A stretch of 30,998 nt of DNA, from contig MU130238.1 of NCBI GenBank assembly GCA_015039465.1, positions 137,844-168,841 of the forward strand. The letters are read 5' to 3'. How positions within the stretch are numbered: the stretch's first letter is position 1; every line of letters starts with the position of its first letter. Source of the stretch: Phlegmacium glaucopus (lineage: Eukaryota; Basidiomycota; Agaricomycetes; Agaricales; Cortinariaceae). The position numbers were made by a program, and so were the translations under genes. This document shows positions 8,357 through 19,725 of this stretch, in pieces. The notes beneath the pieces were generated by a model. It did not search any database. It had not been told where the DNA came from and saw nothing but the letters and a program-made list of their open reading frames with translations.

Positions 8357-9640
8357 ATCTGCATAAGCATGGTTTTTGCAATTTTTATCTATTATTTCAG
8401 CATAATTATTAATTAATGCACCAATAACTGGTTAATACAACTGATAATAAACAAGGGAATCAGAGTTGTCTACCCTACAACTGCTGATTAGACCTATTAC
8501 TGTGTGACTTAAATGCATATAGTTAATAAGTGTGGTCAATAGACTATCATTTATTGCACTACAAATTGCATGTCTGGATTAAAAACCAATAAATCCATGA
8601 ATATCCTTATAGACTTGGCACAGGAAAAGTTAAATAAACAATATTGGGTTAGCAAATGTCATGGGGTGTGATTGTGGAGCAACAGAATATTATTAATAAA
8701 TATTCAGGGGAAGGTTGGTGCCCTAGCAACAGTGGAAGCAGAATAACCAAGATAGTGGAACCATGTGATTGTGTGGGAATCATGATGATTAAGGATAGGG
8801 GGAGTGCTGAACAATCATAAAGATTGTTTCCAGGCACAATAGGCACAGTTACCATCAAGAGGGGTGGAAACTACCTAAAATTAGGAACATGGGGCTAAAA
8901 ATAGAACAACCCCTATGTTTCCAGGAACAATGAGTGCACATGGTGCCAGAACCAAAGTAAGGGTACCAGGAACCAGTATATCTATTTTTGGACATTATCT
9001 ATTTTTAAATATCTCAAATGTATAAAATACCTCCCAGGGTTTGTAAATAGTCAGAAAATTGGATTCTTTCTTTCCCCCCCTCATTTGCAACCTAGTACAG
9101 CTCACTGTCTTAGACATTGAGCAAGAACACTTGTCTTTGAGTAGTGGACTTGAAAATAAATCAGTTTCTCAGAGTTGTTTGACTTGTTGCAATAATTGTT
9201 GAATTGTTGTAAAAGTTGTTGTTGTGTTAAAGTCATAGCAGAAGTTTGAGTCTTCTTGTGTATGCAATTGTGTTGAAGTCATAACAGAAGCAAGGGGTCT
9301 TCTTGTGTATGCAATTGTGTTGAAGTTGTAACAAAGTCTTGGACTTTTGTGTACACAAGTTTAAATCAATCAGTAAAGTCTTAGGAATTCTTTGACTGAT
9401 TGTTGGTGCAAGCCATAAATTGCAAAACCACTTAAAAGTTTGATCATCCTTCAATTGATCCAAATTATTGTTGTTGTTGTGTGTATTAGTTGAAGTGAAT
9501 TTCAAAGTCTTGGAAAGGTTATACTTTCTAGAAAACCCAACTTGCATTATTAAGATTGTATAAAGTATTGATTGAGTTATTGTTTTGAGTAGAGATTTTT
9601 ATAATCTTGAAAATACACCTTTTCTCAACAACCTCTGTGC
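8357..9640. mobile_element. Unidentified ~1.3-kb insertion within LINE ORF2
   Basis: An AT-rich non-coding segment separates endonuclease from reverse transcriptase. It contains TGTATAAAATA near 9017, a downstream leader-like region with a 47-bp direct repeat, and ends near TTTTCTCAACA (9620-9630). This layout resembles a long solo LTR (TGTTGA...TCAACA type). I could not find a clean target duplication, so the exact borders and class are unresolved. Confidence 0.5.
9222..9345 (+). repeat. 47-bp direct repeat, about 2.5 copies
   Basis: The unit begins TGTGTTGAAGTCATAACAGA and contains TCTTCTTGTGTATGCAAT. Successive copies start near 9222, 9269 and 9316, and the last is partial. It lies in the possible transcribed leader of the insertion at 8357-9640. 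Confidence 0.75.
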
Positions 9641-12310
9641 AGTTACATCACCGTACACGAGTTCGATGAGAAACTCAAGGGACTCAATGAAGCGATCCAG
9701 CATGCAATTGAAGAGAACGTCAAATTGTCAAACCCGAGTCCATACTTGAAATGCTGGTGGAACAAGGATCTAGAAACAGCAAAAAAGAACACACGTCGAC
9801 TAGGCGCCAAGTCCAAATATCACCGATGGAACCAACAACACCCAGCCCACGAGGAATATCATAGACAGCGGAATGACTACACAGAAGCAGTCAGGAAAGT
9901 GAAGATCAAACATTGGGCTGACTGGCTGGAGGGGATAGATGGGGCGAGCGTGTGGAAAGCCAGTAGACTGGTTACAGGGCCGGCAACAGACGCGGGCAGA
10001 TCGAGAGTGCCATCACTTCAAGTCATTGATCCAGTAACCAAAAGGGTAATCAGCGAAGCCAACGACAATGAAAGCAAGGGGAAACTCCTATACGACACCT
10101 TCTTCCCAAAACCTAACCCACTTACACCCATAGTCCCTCCCGACGCAGAGTACCCACCCCCGAAATGGGCCTTCACAAACATCACCAACGAGCAAATTCA
10201 TCATTCAATCAAAAAACTGAAACCCTTCAAAGCCTCGAGGAAGAACACCATACCAAACAGCATTCTTATTAACGCTAGAGAAGTTCTAGTTCCTTACCTC
10301 GGCCCTTTATACAGAGCTACTCACACACTGAGTTACTATCCAGATGACTGGGCCCTCACAGACACCCTAGTCATGAAAAAGCCGGGCAAATCAGACTACA
10401 CAATCCCCTCAGCGTGGCGGCCTATTGTCTTATCAGACGGAATGGCGAGATTACTTAATGCGTGTCACACAGAGGACATAGTCACAATGTGCGAAAAACT
10501 CGACATCCTACCTCACAATCACTTTGGTGCACGCCCAGGACGCACCACAGCCGACTCACTTCATCTATTCACGAAGACGGTCAAAGACGCATGGCGGAAG
10601 GGTCTAGTGGCCTCGGCTCTCTTCCTAGACGTCAAGGCCGCGTTCCCCAGCGTCAGCATAGACAGGCTGGTTCACAACATGCGCACGAAGGGCATACCGA
10701 TAGAATACACCGCATGGATGAAGCTTCGACTGCGTGACCGACAAATGACAATCAGTTTCGACAATCACAAGACAGCTCTCTTTGCGGTCAACAACGGTCT
10801 AGATCAAGGGGACCCCTTCTCAGGGGTTTGTTACCTCTTATATAACGCCGACATCCTTAAAATTCCAGACCAGAAGCTAGGTGAATCGATTCTCCTGTAC
10901 GTTGATGACGCCGTGGTCATTGTCATAGGAAAGGACTTCACAGAAACACATCAGAAGCTACAACACATCATGAACCGTTCCCATGGCATCTTAGAATGGG
11001 CTAAGACACACAACTGCGAATTCGGCATCGACAAATTTCAGTTGCTTGACTTAACAAAACGCACTATTCTGCACACCTTCATGCATAACAAACGAGTTCC
11101 CATACCAAGACGCGACCTTATATTAGGTCGAAACCGTATCAAGTCTGCCGAAACAGCTAGATTCCTAGGAGTCTTAGTTGATAACAAGCTTACGTGGAAA
11201 GCCCAGGGCGCAGCTGCACTCGCCAAAGGACAGGACTGGATTATCCAATTCCGTTGCCTCATCCACAAATTGCACAGCATCTCAGCAACATACCTACATT
11301 GTCTCTTTCTCGCCATTGCTATTCCCAGAATGTTATACACCGCCAACATCTTCCTCACCCCACAACGTAAAGTCGCCACAAGCACAGGGAGTGGGGGTAA
11401 GAACACTCCTATTATTACAAAACTTGCTAGTATCCAACGTCAAGCAGCCATTATGATTACAGGCGCGATGCGTACTTCGCCTACAGACACTCTAGACATT
11501 ATGGCTAACCTTTTACCCTTTCATTTATTAGTTGATAAACATTTACATCGAGCCACTCTACGTATGGTGACGCTCCCCCCAAACCACGCCCTGCACAAAC
11601 CCGTTAAAAATGCAACATTACGGCTGGTTAAGCGTCATCCCACCCCTTTACACATTCTCTTTCATAGATACAATATCAAACCTACACTAATTGAAAATAT
11701 TAATACAGTTCGACACAACAACAAATGGATACCAAATTTCAATATCAGAATAGCAGAGACGAAGGAGGAGGCCATTGAGGAAGATAGGGAGGACGGAGCG
11801 GATGCGAGAGTGTATACGGACGGGTCAGGACTGGAGGGTAACATAGGGGCAGGGGCTGTGCTATTCAGAGGAGATCGAGAAAAACACGCAACAAACTATT
11901 ACCTGGGTACAGAGGACTATTACCTGGGTACAGAGGAACATCACACGGTCTACGAAGGAGAGGGAGTAGGGGCCATCATAGGAGTCAGACTATTGGGAAA
12001 GGAACGTAACATCAGAACGGCAATGATAGGATTGGACAACCAAGCTATCATCAAAGCGTTGATGCTCTCAAAACCGGCGCCGAGCCACTACCTCATCAAC
12101 AAGTTGATTCAGGAAATCAACGCCATATGCAACAAACACAGAGCCATCTCACTCACCTTCAGATGGACACCAGGTCACGAGGGCATAGAAGGGAATGAGA
12201 GAGTGGATAAAGAGGCAAAAAAAGCCTCGACAGAGAGGCACGGCAGCTGCACCAATCTACCCAAACTCCTTCGCAAGCAGCTACCCCATAGCAAGTTGGC
12301 GCTTCGCCAA
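9641..12310 (+). pseudogene. LINE ORF2, reverse transcriptase and RNase H part
   Basis: A long open frame (continuing upstream of the ATG at 9725 to about 9641) carries a non-LTR reverse transcriptase. Motif A is ALFLDVKAAFPSV, motif B is GLDQGDPFSGV and the catalytic box is LLYVDDAVVIV. A C-terminal RNase H follows with VYTDGSGLEGN, a Glu in EGEGVGA, MIGLDNQAII and RWTPGHEGIEGNERVDKEA. The domain order endonuclease-RT-RNase H suggests the Tad1/I group of LINEs. The duplicated words ACCTGGGTACAGAGGACTAT near 11900-11930 are a small internal tandem duplication. The frame is cut at 12310 by the gypsy element and continues at 18303. Reading frame is preserved across that insertion once one target-duplication copy is removed. 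Confidence 0.92.
12306..12310. repeat. Target-site duplication GCCAA, left copy
   Basis: GCCAA immediately precedes the left LTR and is repeated immediately after the right LTR at 18298-18302. A 5-bp duplication is standard for gypsy integrase and fixes the insertion site within the LINE. Confidence 0.95.
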
Positions 12311-12723
12311 TGTTAGGGCAACTGTGACACTGACTTAGTCAAGCTAGCAGGGGATCCAAAGTTAATAATATTTCAGAAAAGATATCTACAAGTGACTTAC
12401 CTAGCAGGGGATCCAAAGAGGAAAGGATGGGGATCCCTGCTAGGCTGGGGGTGTTTAAGTACTAATATGGACATAACGGAGATATAAAATAAATAAAGGA
12501 ATGATACGATAATAATTAATTAATTAAATAAGAAGTGGTGTGATATGAAAAATAGAAATACAAGACAGGGTGGATCGGAGGATCGGAGTCGGAGCAGAAC
12601 TACGGGGTTCCGGAGTCAACCAGTGATGGAAGCGGAGTTGGATGGAAGGTCGGAGGTCTTCGGAAAGGCGGGGTGTATGATTCTAAAGCTGAGGTTTGGG
12701 TTGAAGTCAGGTGTCCCCTAACA
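12311..12723 (-). repeat. Gypsy LTR (3' LTR in element orientation), 413 bp
   Basis: It starts TGTTAG and ends CTAACA. It is the same length as the copy at 17885-18297, with 15 differences by my hand count (about 3.6%). Thirteen are transitions and seven of those are CpG against TpG or CpA. The pol frame runs into this LTR and stops at about 12600. Confidence 0.95.
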
Positions 12724-12737
12724 TCCATCCCCCCCTT
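12724..12737 (-). promoter_or_regulatory. Polypurine tract of the gypsy element
   Basis: On the minus strand the bases directly before the 3' LTR read AAGGGGGGGATGGA, all purine except one T. This is the expected primer for plus-strand DNA synthesis. Confidence 0.8.
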
Positions 12738-14126
12738 CGGTAGGTGATGTCCCGGCATGAAAGGAAACTGTTTGAATTTGGCCATCCTGATGTGCTTAGG
12801 AGCTCCGGGGTACTTCTTGTGGAATTCCGCAACTAATTCGGGGGCATGTATGTTTTCCCGAGGCTCCCAGGTGTTATGTTCGATTCCGAAGTCTTGCCAC
12901 TTCACGAGGTATCGGAATCTCCTGTTTATAACTCTGCTGTCGAGGATTTCCTTGACGACCCATTCCTCTTCTCCATCAATGATTTCCGGAAGTGGGGGAG
13001 TCGGAATGCGTCTTCCAGGGATCGGGTCTATCGGGGCTGGAGTTAGTTTGACTACGTTGAAGACCGGATGGAGTCGTTTCATGGACAAGGGAAGTTGGAG
13101 TCGGTAAGCATTGTTGCCGACTCGTTCTTTGATCGGAAAGGGGCCTAGGTGCTGATGGGACAATTTCCTGGATGGTCTCGTTGTTTGTATGTCGCTGGCA
13201 TCCAGGTATACGTTGTCTCCTGGTTTGTATTCCGGTGCCGAAGTCCTTTTCTGATTATAATACCTTGCCATGTCGTCTTTAGACTTGACCAGTGCTGCTT
13301 TCGCTTCATCTAAGGTGTTCCGCATTCGTTCCGTGAATTCATTAACGGACTCCATTTGGGATTCCGGTTGGTTTGGTTCAAAACCCATTTGGGGGATTTG
13401 TCCAGAGTCTAGGAGGAAAGGTGGGTGCTGTGTGGCGGAGTGGACATGATTATTGTACTGGAATTCCGCAAGGGGAAGGAGTTCGGCCCAATTGGTTTGT
13501 TGCTAGTTTGTAAAGAGTCGGAGATACTGTTCCAATTCCTGATTTACTCGTTCCGTCTGCCCATCTCCTTGCGGATGATAGGCGGTAGTGGCTGCTAACT
13601 TAATTCCGAGGATCCGGTAGAGCTCACGCGTGAATTCTGCTACGAACTGTGGTCCTCTGTCTGATACCACTCTCCAGGGTAGTCCGTGATGTTTCCAGAC
13701 ATGTTGGATATAAAGGCGGGCGGTTCCGGACGCGGAGGTGGTAGTAAGGGTTGGTGCAAAATGAGCTCGTTTGGTGACCGAATCAACTACCACCATTACC
13801 GAGTCGTATCCTGAAGACTCCGGAAGTTCCACTATGAAGTCCACACTGATTGTGTCCCATGGAGCATTCGGAATCGGGAGGGGATGGAGTTCACCGACTG
13901 GGTGGCATCTTTGAGCTTTAGTCCGAAGACACAGGTCACAGGTTGAGGTATATTTTCCGATATATCTGGACATCTGTGGCCACCAATAGTTTCGGGATAT
14001 GAGTTCAAGGGTCTTCCATCTTCCCGGATGCCCAGCAATTAGGGTGTCATGGCAGAGGGATACAATCCGTCTTCGCAAGTCAAACATGTCCGGAACATAG
14101 ATTTTTCCTCGGAAGGAGAGGATGTC

Positions 14127-14811
14127 NNNNNNNNNNNNNNNNNNNNNNNNNNNNNNNNNNNNNNNNNNNNNNNNNNNNNNNNNNNNNNNNNNNNNNNNNN
14201 NNNNNNNNNNNNNNNNNNNNNNNNNNNNNNNNNNNNNNNNNNNNNNNNNNNNNNNNNNNNNNNNNNNNNNNNNNNNNNNNNNNNNNNNNNNNNNNNNNNN
14301 NNNNNNNNNNNNNNNNNNNNNNNNNNNNNNNNNNNNNNNNNNNNNNNNNNNNNNNNNNNNNNNNNNNNNNNNNNNNNNNNNNNNNNNNNNNNNNNNNNNN
14401 NNNNNNNNNNNNNNNNNNNNNNNNNNNNNNNNNNNNNNNNNNNNNNNNNNNNNNNNNNNNNNNNNNNNNNNNNNNNNNNNNNNNNNNNNNNNNNNNNNNN
14501 NNNNNNNNNNNNNNNNNNNNNNNNNNNNNNNNNNNNNNNNNNNNNNNNNNNNNNNNNNNNNNNNNNNNNNNNNNNNNNNNNNNNNNNNNNNNNNNNNNNN
14601 NNNNNNNNNNNNNNNNNNNNNNNNNNNNNNNNNNNNNNNNNNNNNNNNNNNNNNNNNNNNNNNNNNNNNNNNNNNNNNNNNNNNNNNNNNNNNNNNNNNN
14701 NNNNNNNNNNNNNNNNNNNNNNNNNNNNNNNNNNNNNNNNNNNNNNNNNNNNNNNNNNNNNNNNNNNNNNNNNNNNNNNNNNNNNNNNNNNNNNNNNNNN
14801 NNNNNNNNNNN
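14127..14811. other. Assembly gap (685 N)
   Basis: The gap falls in the RNase H region of the gypsy pol. Frames called across it are artefacts of translating N. The flanking pol frames happen to be in phase, but the stated length may be only an estimate. Confidence 0.99.
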
Positions 14812-16593
14812 TCTTCCGTATTCCATTTCCATTTAACGTCACTTTTAGTGAGATCAAACAAGGGACGGGCGTGATGAGAAAAGTCTTGGATGAACCTTCG
14901 GTAAAAGTTGGTGAAGCCTAGAAATGACTGGACTTCCTTTTTGTTTGTCGGAATTGGCCATTCCGCTACTCCAGCGACTTTTACGGGGTCCATCTCGACG
15001 GAGTTATGGGATATTATGACTCCGAGGTATTCCACCTTGGTTTGTTCGAATTCACACTTGTCGGTTTTAGGAAGAGTTTATGCTTTCATAAAAGTTCCAG
15101 TACTCTCCAAGTTACTGACCGGTGTTCCTCTAGCGTCTCCGTGAATATCAGGATATTATCAAGGTAGACCACTACAACCCCTTCCATTATAAGTTCATGG
15201 AAGATGTCATTCATCATTGTTTGGAAAGTAGCCGGACTGTTGGTGAAGCCAAAAAACATAACCAGGGGCTCGAATAATCCCCGGTTGGTTTGGAAAGCCG
15301 CTTTCCACTCATCCCCTTCCTTCATTTGGACATTGTTAAAACCCCAACGGACATCCAACTTAGTGAAGTATTTAGCGCCCCGGAGTTGGGTAATCAGTTC
15401 TGAAATGAGGGGAAGTGGGTACTTGTTTTTGATGGTGATCGCATTGAGAGCTCGATAATCCTGAACAAGCCGAAGACTTCCATCTTTCATTTTGATAAAG
15501 AAAACCGGAGATGCCATCGGAGATTTGGAAGGTCGGATGCGTCCAGAGTTTAAATTCTCCTGGAGGAACGCGTCAAGTTCCTTTTGTTCCGTCGGAGCTA
15601 GAGGATAGACCTTGCAACCTGATGGTTTTTCTCCCGGGATAAGTTCTACTGCGTGGTCCCAAGGTTTCAGATCAGGTAGGATATCAAAAGACTCTTTGGC
15701 AAAAACGCTATCGAACTCTTGGAGATAATCTGGAACTCCTTCCTTTGTTTCCGATTGTGTATTGCGCTGGAAAGCTTCTGCAAGACGTTGGGAGATGGTG
15801 GAGGTGGCTCGGATATCTGCCTGCGGTGGTAGTAGGCTGGTGGCAAATATTCTGTCACCGTCCTCAAACTCAGGGTTTGGGCTACTTTCCTCCTCATCAT
15901 CCTCATCACAATCTTCTACATGAGCCGGAAGTGGGCTGGTCGAACATTTTTCAATTCGGCGTATTTCCGCCTTTTGAATTTTTTGTTCTTCTTGGATTTC
16001 ATTCCTGCATTCCGAACAACAACGGGGTGGACAGCAGGACATTTTGACTTCTCTGGTTGCCCAGTTAATCTCCGGGTTGTGCATCTTAAGCCAGGAATGT
16101 CCGAGAATCAAGGTTTGTTTTCCCAGTCCAGTAACCGCGAACAAGGATCTCTCGGAGTGTCCTTTATACCTGAGTATCAGATCAACCACTTCCATGATCG
16201 ATCCGGCTTCATTTGGGGTACCGTCAATGTTAAATACTGGAATCGGGTTTGACAGGGATTTTGTTGTGAGCCTGTTAGTTTTGACATAGTCTCTGTCAAT
16301 AAACCTTCCGTCAGCTCCGGAGTCTATTAAGGACAGAAAGGAGTTTACTTCTCCGGTGTTGGTCGTTTCAATGCTGACTTTGAGTTCCAGTGATTTTGAG
16401 TCAGCATCGAGGGAGCCAATAGTGAACTTTTTCGGGAGGGTTCTTTCCCATCGGGGTCAGAACACTCAGATTTTTTTTGGAATTTCTGATGTTTGTATGA
16501 CTTGAATGTTTTCAACCATCTTGTCTATTTCATCAATGCTATCTACATGTAAAACAGAGAACCGGTTGGTCGTTGACAGCGAGGGCGTGCAGT

Positions 16594-17718
16594 TCACTCG
16601 CTGTTTTGGCAAAAATCCTTGAAATCCTCGGTCGGACTTTCGTGTTCAGTGTTCTCCGAAGGTTCCGTCGGTTCTGGATCAGGCACTTTGTCATATTTGG
16701 CCAGCCGGAACTCCAAGAGGGTATGGAGTTCGTCATTGGACATTGTTCGGACGTCAAAACATTTTTCGCAATGTCTCCCAATGTGTCCGACGCCTCCGCA
16801 CCAGAAGCATGACAGCGGTACAGAGCCTGCTTTTCGGGCCGCATCAATATCCATGGGTACAGGGTTTCCCGGAGTTGGCACGAGGTGTGCGTTCCTCTGT
16901 GGTGGATTTGACGGACTGAATCGGAGTGTGGTGGTACCGATTGGTCGAGAAGTGGTTGCTGCCGGACTTTTGTAAGCTGACTGGAAGGCCTCGTTAGTAG
17001 CTCGGTTTTCATCTATTGTCCATGCCATTCTGTACCATCCCGTCGGATCTGTATCGGATGGTCTTCCGGAAGCCATTGTAGCAATGGAGTTCTGAATCTG
17101 GGCATTCAGGCCTCTTCGAAATTTTACTACAATAGTTTTTGGATCAGTGTATCCAGAATCCGTGATTAGGTCTTGGAATTCGTCCACATATTCTTCCAAA
17201 GACCGTGTTTTCTGAAAATATCCAGTTGACTCTAGTCGGTTGATGGCAACCGAGTCCACATTTGCAGGACAGAACTCCTTTTTGAAGTCGTCTCGGAAAT
17301 CGGACCAATCCAGGAACCGGGTTGACTCAGGGTTTTCCGTTTCCCATTGAAAAACTCTGGCTGCCCACTTTGATGCTCTTCCGGATTTCATGTAGGACAT
17401 GGCCCAGATGATTTTTGTTTGCTCGTCCGAGAATTCATCGGGACAGAGCCGGATGTACGTTTGGCAGGAGTGAAGGAACACTGTTCCTTTGGATCGTTCT
17501 CCGTCAAACTCCGTTGGGAATGCCGGCCTTGCAGAGCGCGTCCGGGGTATGTTTTCGGTTTGAGGGGGAACCTCTCATTGTGGTACAGGTGATTGTACAT
17601 TTGGAACCAGTCGATGGATTGTCTCCATGATTTGGTCAAATCTGTTTTGGTATTCAATGTCCCGAGCTCACAATAGGACGACTTCTCTTTCCAGCTGGGC
17701 GGTGCATTCATCGTCCAT
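16594..17718 (-). pseudogene. Gypsy Gag with CCHC zinc knuckle
   Basis: The ATG at 17718 opens a 374-codon frame after a ~165-nt leader. It holds a retrotransposon capsid domain (TEFDGERSKGTVFLHSC..., FRDDFKKEFCP, VVKFRRGLN) and one zinc knuckle, CFWCGGVGHIGRHC (C-x2-C-x4-H-x4-C), near 16790. The tail is acidic and Pro-rich. Gag would form the particle and bind element RNA. Two in-frame TGA codons (17668-17670 and 17575-17577) interrupt the N-terminal part and leave the capsid domain readable; arginine is a plausible ancestor at both. Confidence 0.88.
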
Positions 17719-17872
17719 GGCTGATAGGAAGGAGCTGCTCAGAGATGCGTGCTGTGAAGACAAGGAGGGAGCCACGGTCTGGGAGTGTATGGAGTCTGAT
17801 TGGCCCGAATTGGAGGCTGTAAATTGGACTATTGTTCCACTGTGCAGACCGGACTCGGTCTGTTAAAGGGAG

Positions 17873-17882
17873 ATCCTTTCCT
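17873..17882 (-). promoter_or_regulatory. Candidate self-priming primer-binding site
   Basis: On the minus strand, two bases after the 5' LTR, the sequence is AGGAAAGGAT. It is the exact complement of ATCCTTTCCT within the LTR itself (plus-strand 17993-18002). There is no TGG-type tRNA-complementary start. See the finding on self-priming. Confidence 0.7.
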
Positions 17883-17884
17883 AA

Positions 17885-18297
17885 TGTTAGGGCAACTGCG
17901 ACGCTGACTTAGTCAAGCTAGCAGGGGATCCAAAGTTAATAATATTTCAGAAAAGATATCTACAAGTGACTTACCTAGCAGGGGATCCAAAGAGGAAAGG
18001 ATGGGGATCCCTGCTAGGCTGGGGGTGTTTAAGTACTAATATGGACATAACGGAGATATAAAATAAATAAAGGAATGATACAATAATAATTAATTAATTA
18101 AATAAGAAGTGGTGCGATATGAAAAATAGAAATAAAAGACGGAGTGAATCGGAGGATCGGAGTCGGAGTGGAACTACGGGGTTCCGGAGTCAACCAGTGA
18201 TGGAAGTGGAGTTGGATGGAAGGTCGGAGGTCGTCGGAAAGGCGGGGTGTATGATTCTAAAGTTGAGGTTTGGGTTAAAGTCGGGTGTCCCCTAACA
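17885..18297 (-). repeat. Gypsy LTR (5' LTR in element orientation), 413 bp
   Basis: The partner of 12311-12723, TGTTAG...CTAACA. It contains a TATA-like CTTAAA (minus strand, 18033-18028), 26-31 bp upstream of the ATCCTTTCCT that could be the RNA 5' end. Confidence 0.95.
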
Positions 18298-18302
18298 GCC
18301 AA
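18298..18302. repeat. Target-site duplication GCCAA, right copy
   Basis: Identical to 12306-12310. The LINE frame resumes at 18303 with GCC TAT CAT. Confidence 0.95.
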
Positions 18303-18728
18303 GCCTATCATGCAGAGTTAAAATCTATCACGCAGACAGAATGGAAGGACTCACCCAGATATGACTGATTCAGGTCCATCCTACCATCAGCACCGTCGAA
18401 CAAATACCTCACGCTGACATGTCCCCTCTCATGTAAACATACATCCATTCTCACCCAACTCAGAACCGCCCACGCGCCCCTCACCAAGCATCTACATTGT
18501 ATGGGAAAGACAGATTTGCCGCTATGCCCTACGTGTCAACTATACGACAAAACAGTATTACATTACATTCTCCAATGCCCAGCATTCACGGCACCGAGGA
18601 TCGCAATGCAAGCCTCCTTGGGACCAATAGCACATGACCTATCAAAGATACTCAACTCCCCCGTTGCACTGAAACCACTCTTCCATTACATCAAAGCTAC
18701 CAAAAGATTCTGTCACCCAGCCAGTTAA
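18303..18728 (+). pseudogene. LINE ORF2, C-terminal part with zinc knuckle
   Basis: Continues the frame broken at 12310 (LALRQ then AYHAELKS). It carries the terminal cysteine-histidine motif CPTCQLYDKTVLHYILQC (C-x2-C-x8-H-x4-C) typical of LINE ORF2 ends. One in-frame TGA at 18366-18368 disables it; the context suggests an original CGA. The natural stop is at 18726-18728. Confidence 0.88.
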
Positions 18729-19031
18729 ATCCCGTCTAATACCACTCCTCGCCCCGCATACCTGTTTGATGATACCTTTATACTGCACATATTACTCATT
18801 ATCTAATTTACTCTATCCCCGATTTAGCATCCCTTATCCTTATAGCTCTATTTTCGCATTGAAGTCCTTGCATGGGACCTTCATGCAGTTGCCACAGTTC
18901 TCTTTCTCACACAGTCATTGCCAATATTTTTCATATAGTAGTCTATCATAGTGCATGTACTCTCTGACATATGGTTCGCCACAATGGAGAATAAAATAGG
19001 AATAAAAAATAAAAAATAAAAATAAAAATAC
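18729..19031 (+). repeat. LINE 3' UTR and A-rich tail
   Basis: Non-coding sequence after the ORF2 stop ends in an A-rich AAAAAT-type tract (about 18990-19031), as expected at the 3' end of a LINE. No matching target duplication was found at the truncated 5' end. Confidence 0.6.
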
Positions 19032-19459
19032 AATATACACCATGACCAACCCCTCAGACTAAAAGATAGGAGGTGTGTATGGTCCCTTTGGCTAAGAGAC
19101 AAAGCTCAAGCTGGAGTTTTCCCATGGAAGAACAGAGGAAGAGGTAAAATTATTACATGTAAGATGAAAGTGTTATCTATCGGCTTATAAGTATACTAAA
19201 TCTAAAATTTCCTTACCATATTTTTTAGCTCATTGATGAAGATGAGATGACTTGTGTGGACATGGTACAGAGTTTTTTTAATTTTTATTTCCAGCAACAA
19301 TTTGTTTAATCCTTATTCAACTAGATTCTGTATGACAATAGTTACAGCGAGGGCAAGGATGTAACTGACACACTTGCCATCTAATTCTACACACATTAGA
19401 AGGAAGCTACTTATACTAGTAGTAATAATTGGGCTTTGAAATATCATTATTCAGAATAA
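19032..19459. other. Intergenic, nothing recognised
   Basis: AT-rich flank of the LINE with no supportable gene. Confidence 0.4.
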
Positions 19460-19725
19460 TGTACATCTACCATTATTTCTGTGTCCCTTCACTGGGCCTT
19501 CAATTTGCCTTCAAGTTCAAGCATCAATCTTGAGTACTCACTGGTACTCAAGGCTCAATGACTCTGGGAGTGGATGTTGGAGCACAGATAAAACTACGTA
19601 GCATCGCATGAACAAGTTGCTGATGCATCAAGCACTGAACTTGAATATTGAATACTAAGTACTGAAAGTTGAAAGCTGAAGCACTGATGGCCCAGTGAAG
19701 GGAGGTAATAATGGTAGATCTTGTG
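19460..19725. mobile_element. Small inverted-repeat element (~265 bp)
   Basis: CTACCATTATT (19467-19477) and CCCTTCACTGGGCC (19485-19498) are mirrored by GGCCCAGTGAAGGG (19689-19702) and AATAATGGTAG (19707-19717). The interior is rich in TTCAAG/CTTGAA words in opposing orientations, so most of it can fold. No target duplication is resolved, so the family is unknown. Confidence 0.6.

Larger units (their letters stand above)
12600..16490 (-). pseudogene. Gypsy (chromovirus) Pol: protease, RT, RNase H, integrase, chromodomain
   Basis: Reading downward, the aspartic protease has SLIDSGADGRF near 16310. The reverse transcriptase has VQDYRALN, YFTKLDVRWGF and a catalytic box VVYLDNILIF near 15155, where the usual second Asp is Asn. 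RNase H should lie in and around the N-run. Integrase has a zinc-binding H..H..C..C (CHDTLIAGHPG, CDLC) and catalytic residues in ISVDFI, VVSDRGPQF and GQTERVNQELE. The chromodomain is EWVVKEILDSR...RYLVKWQDF...NTWEPREN near 12840-12960. Chromodomain and domain order place it in the Tf1/sushi-type chromoviruses. It is inactive: TGA at 15086-15088, a 1-nt loss just after it, and TAG at 13503-13505. Confidence 0.93.

Noticed and set aside
8338..9646. The insertion in the LINE as a spliceosomal intron
   Set aside because: It is 1.3 kb, has its own TATA and leader-like parts, no donor fits the frame, and LINE ORFs normally lack introns.
10462..11456. Other-frame ORFs inside the LINE RT region
   Set aside because: Shadows of the RT/RNase H frame, whose motifs are unmistakable.
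14049..14921. Long frames across the N-run
   Set aside because: Artefacts of translating N; only the minus-strand gypsy Pol frame is supported by real sequence on both sides.
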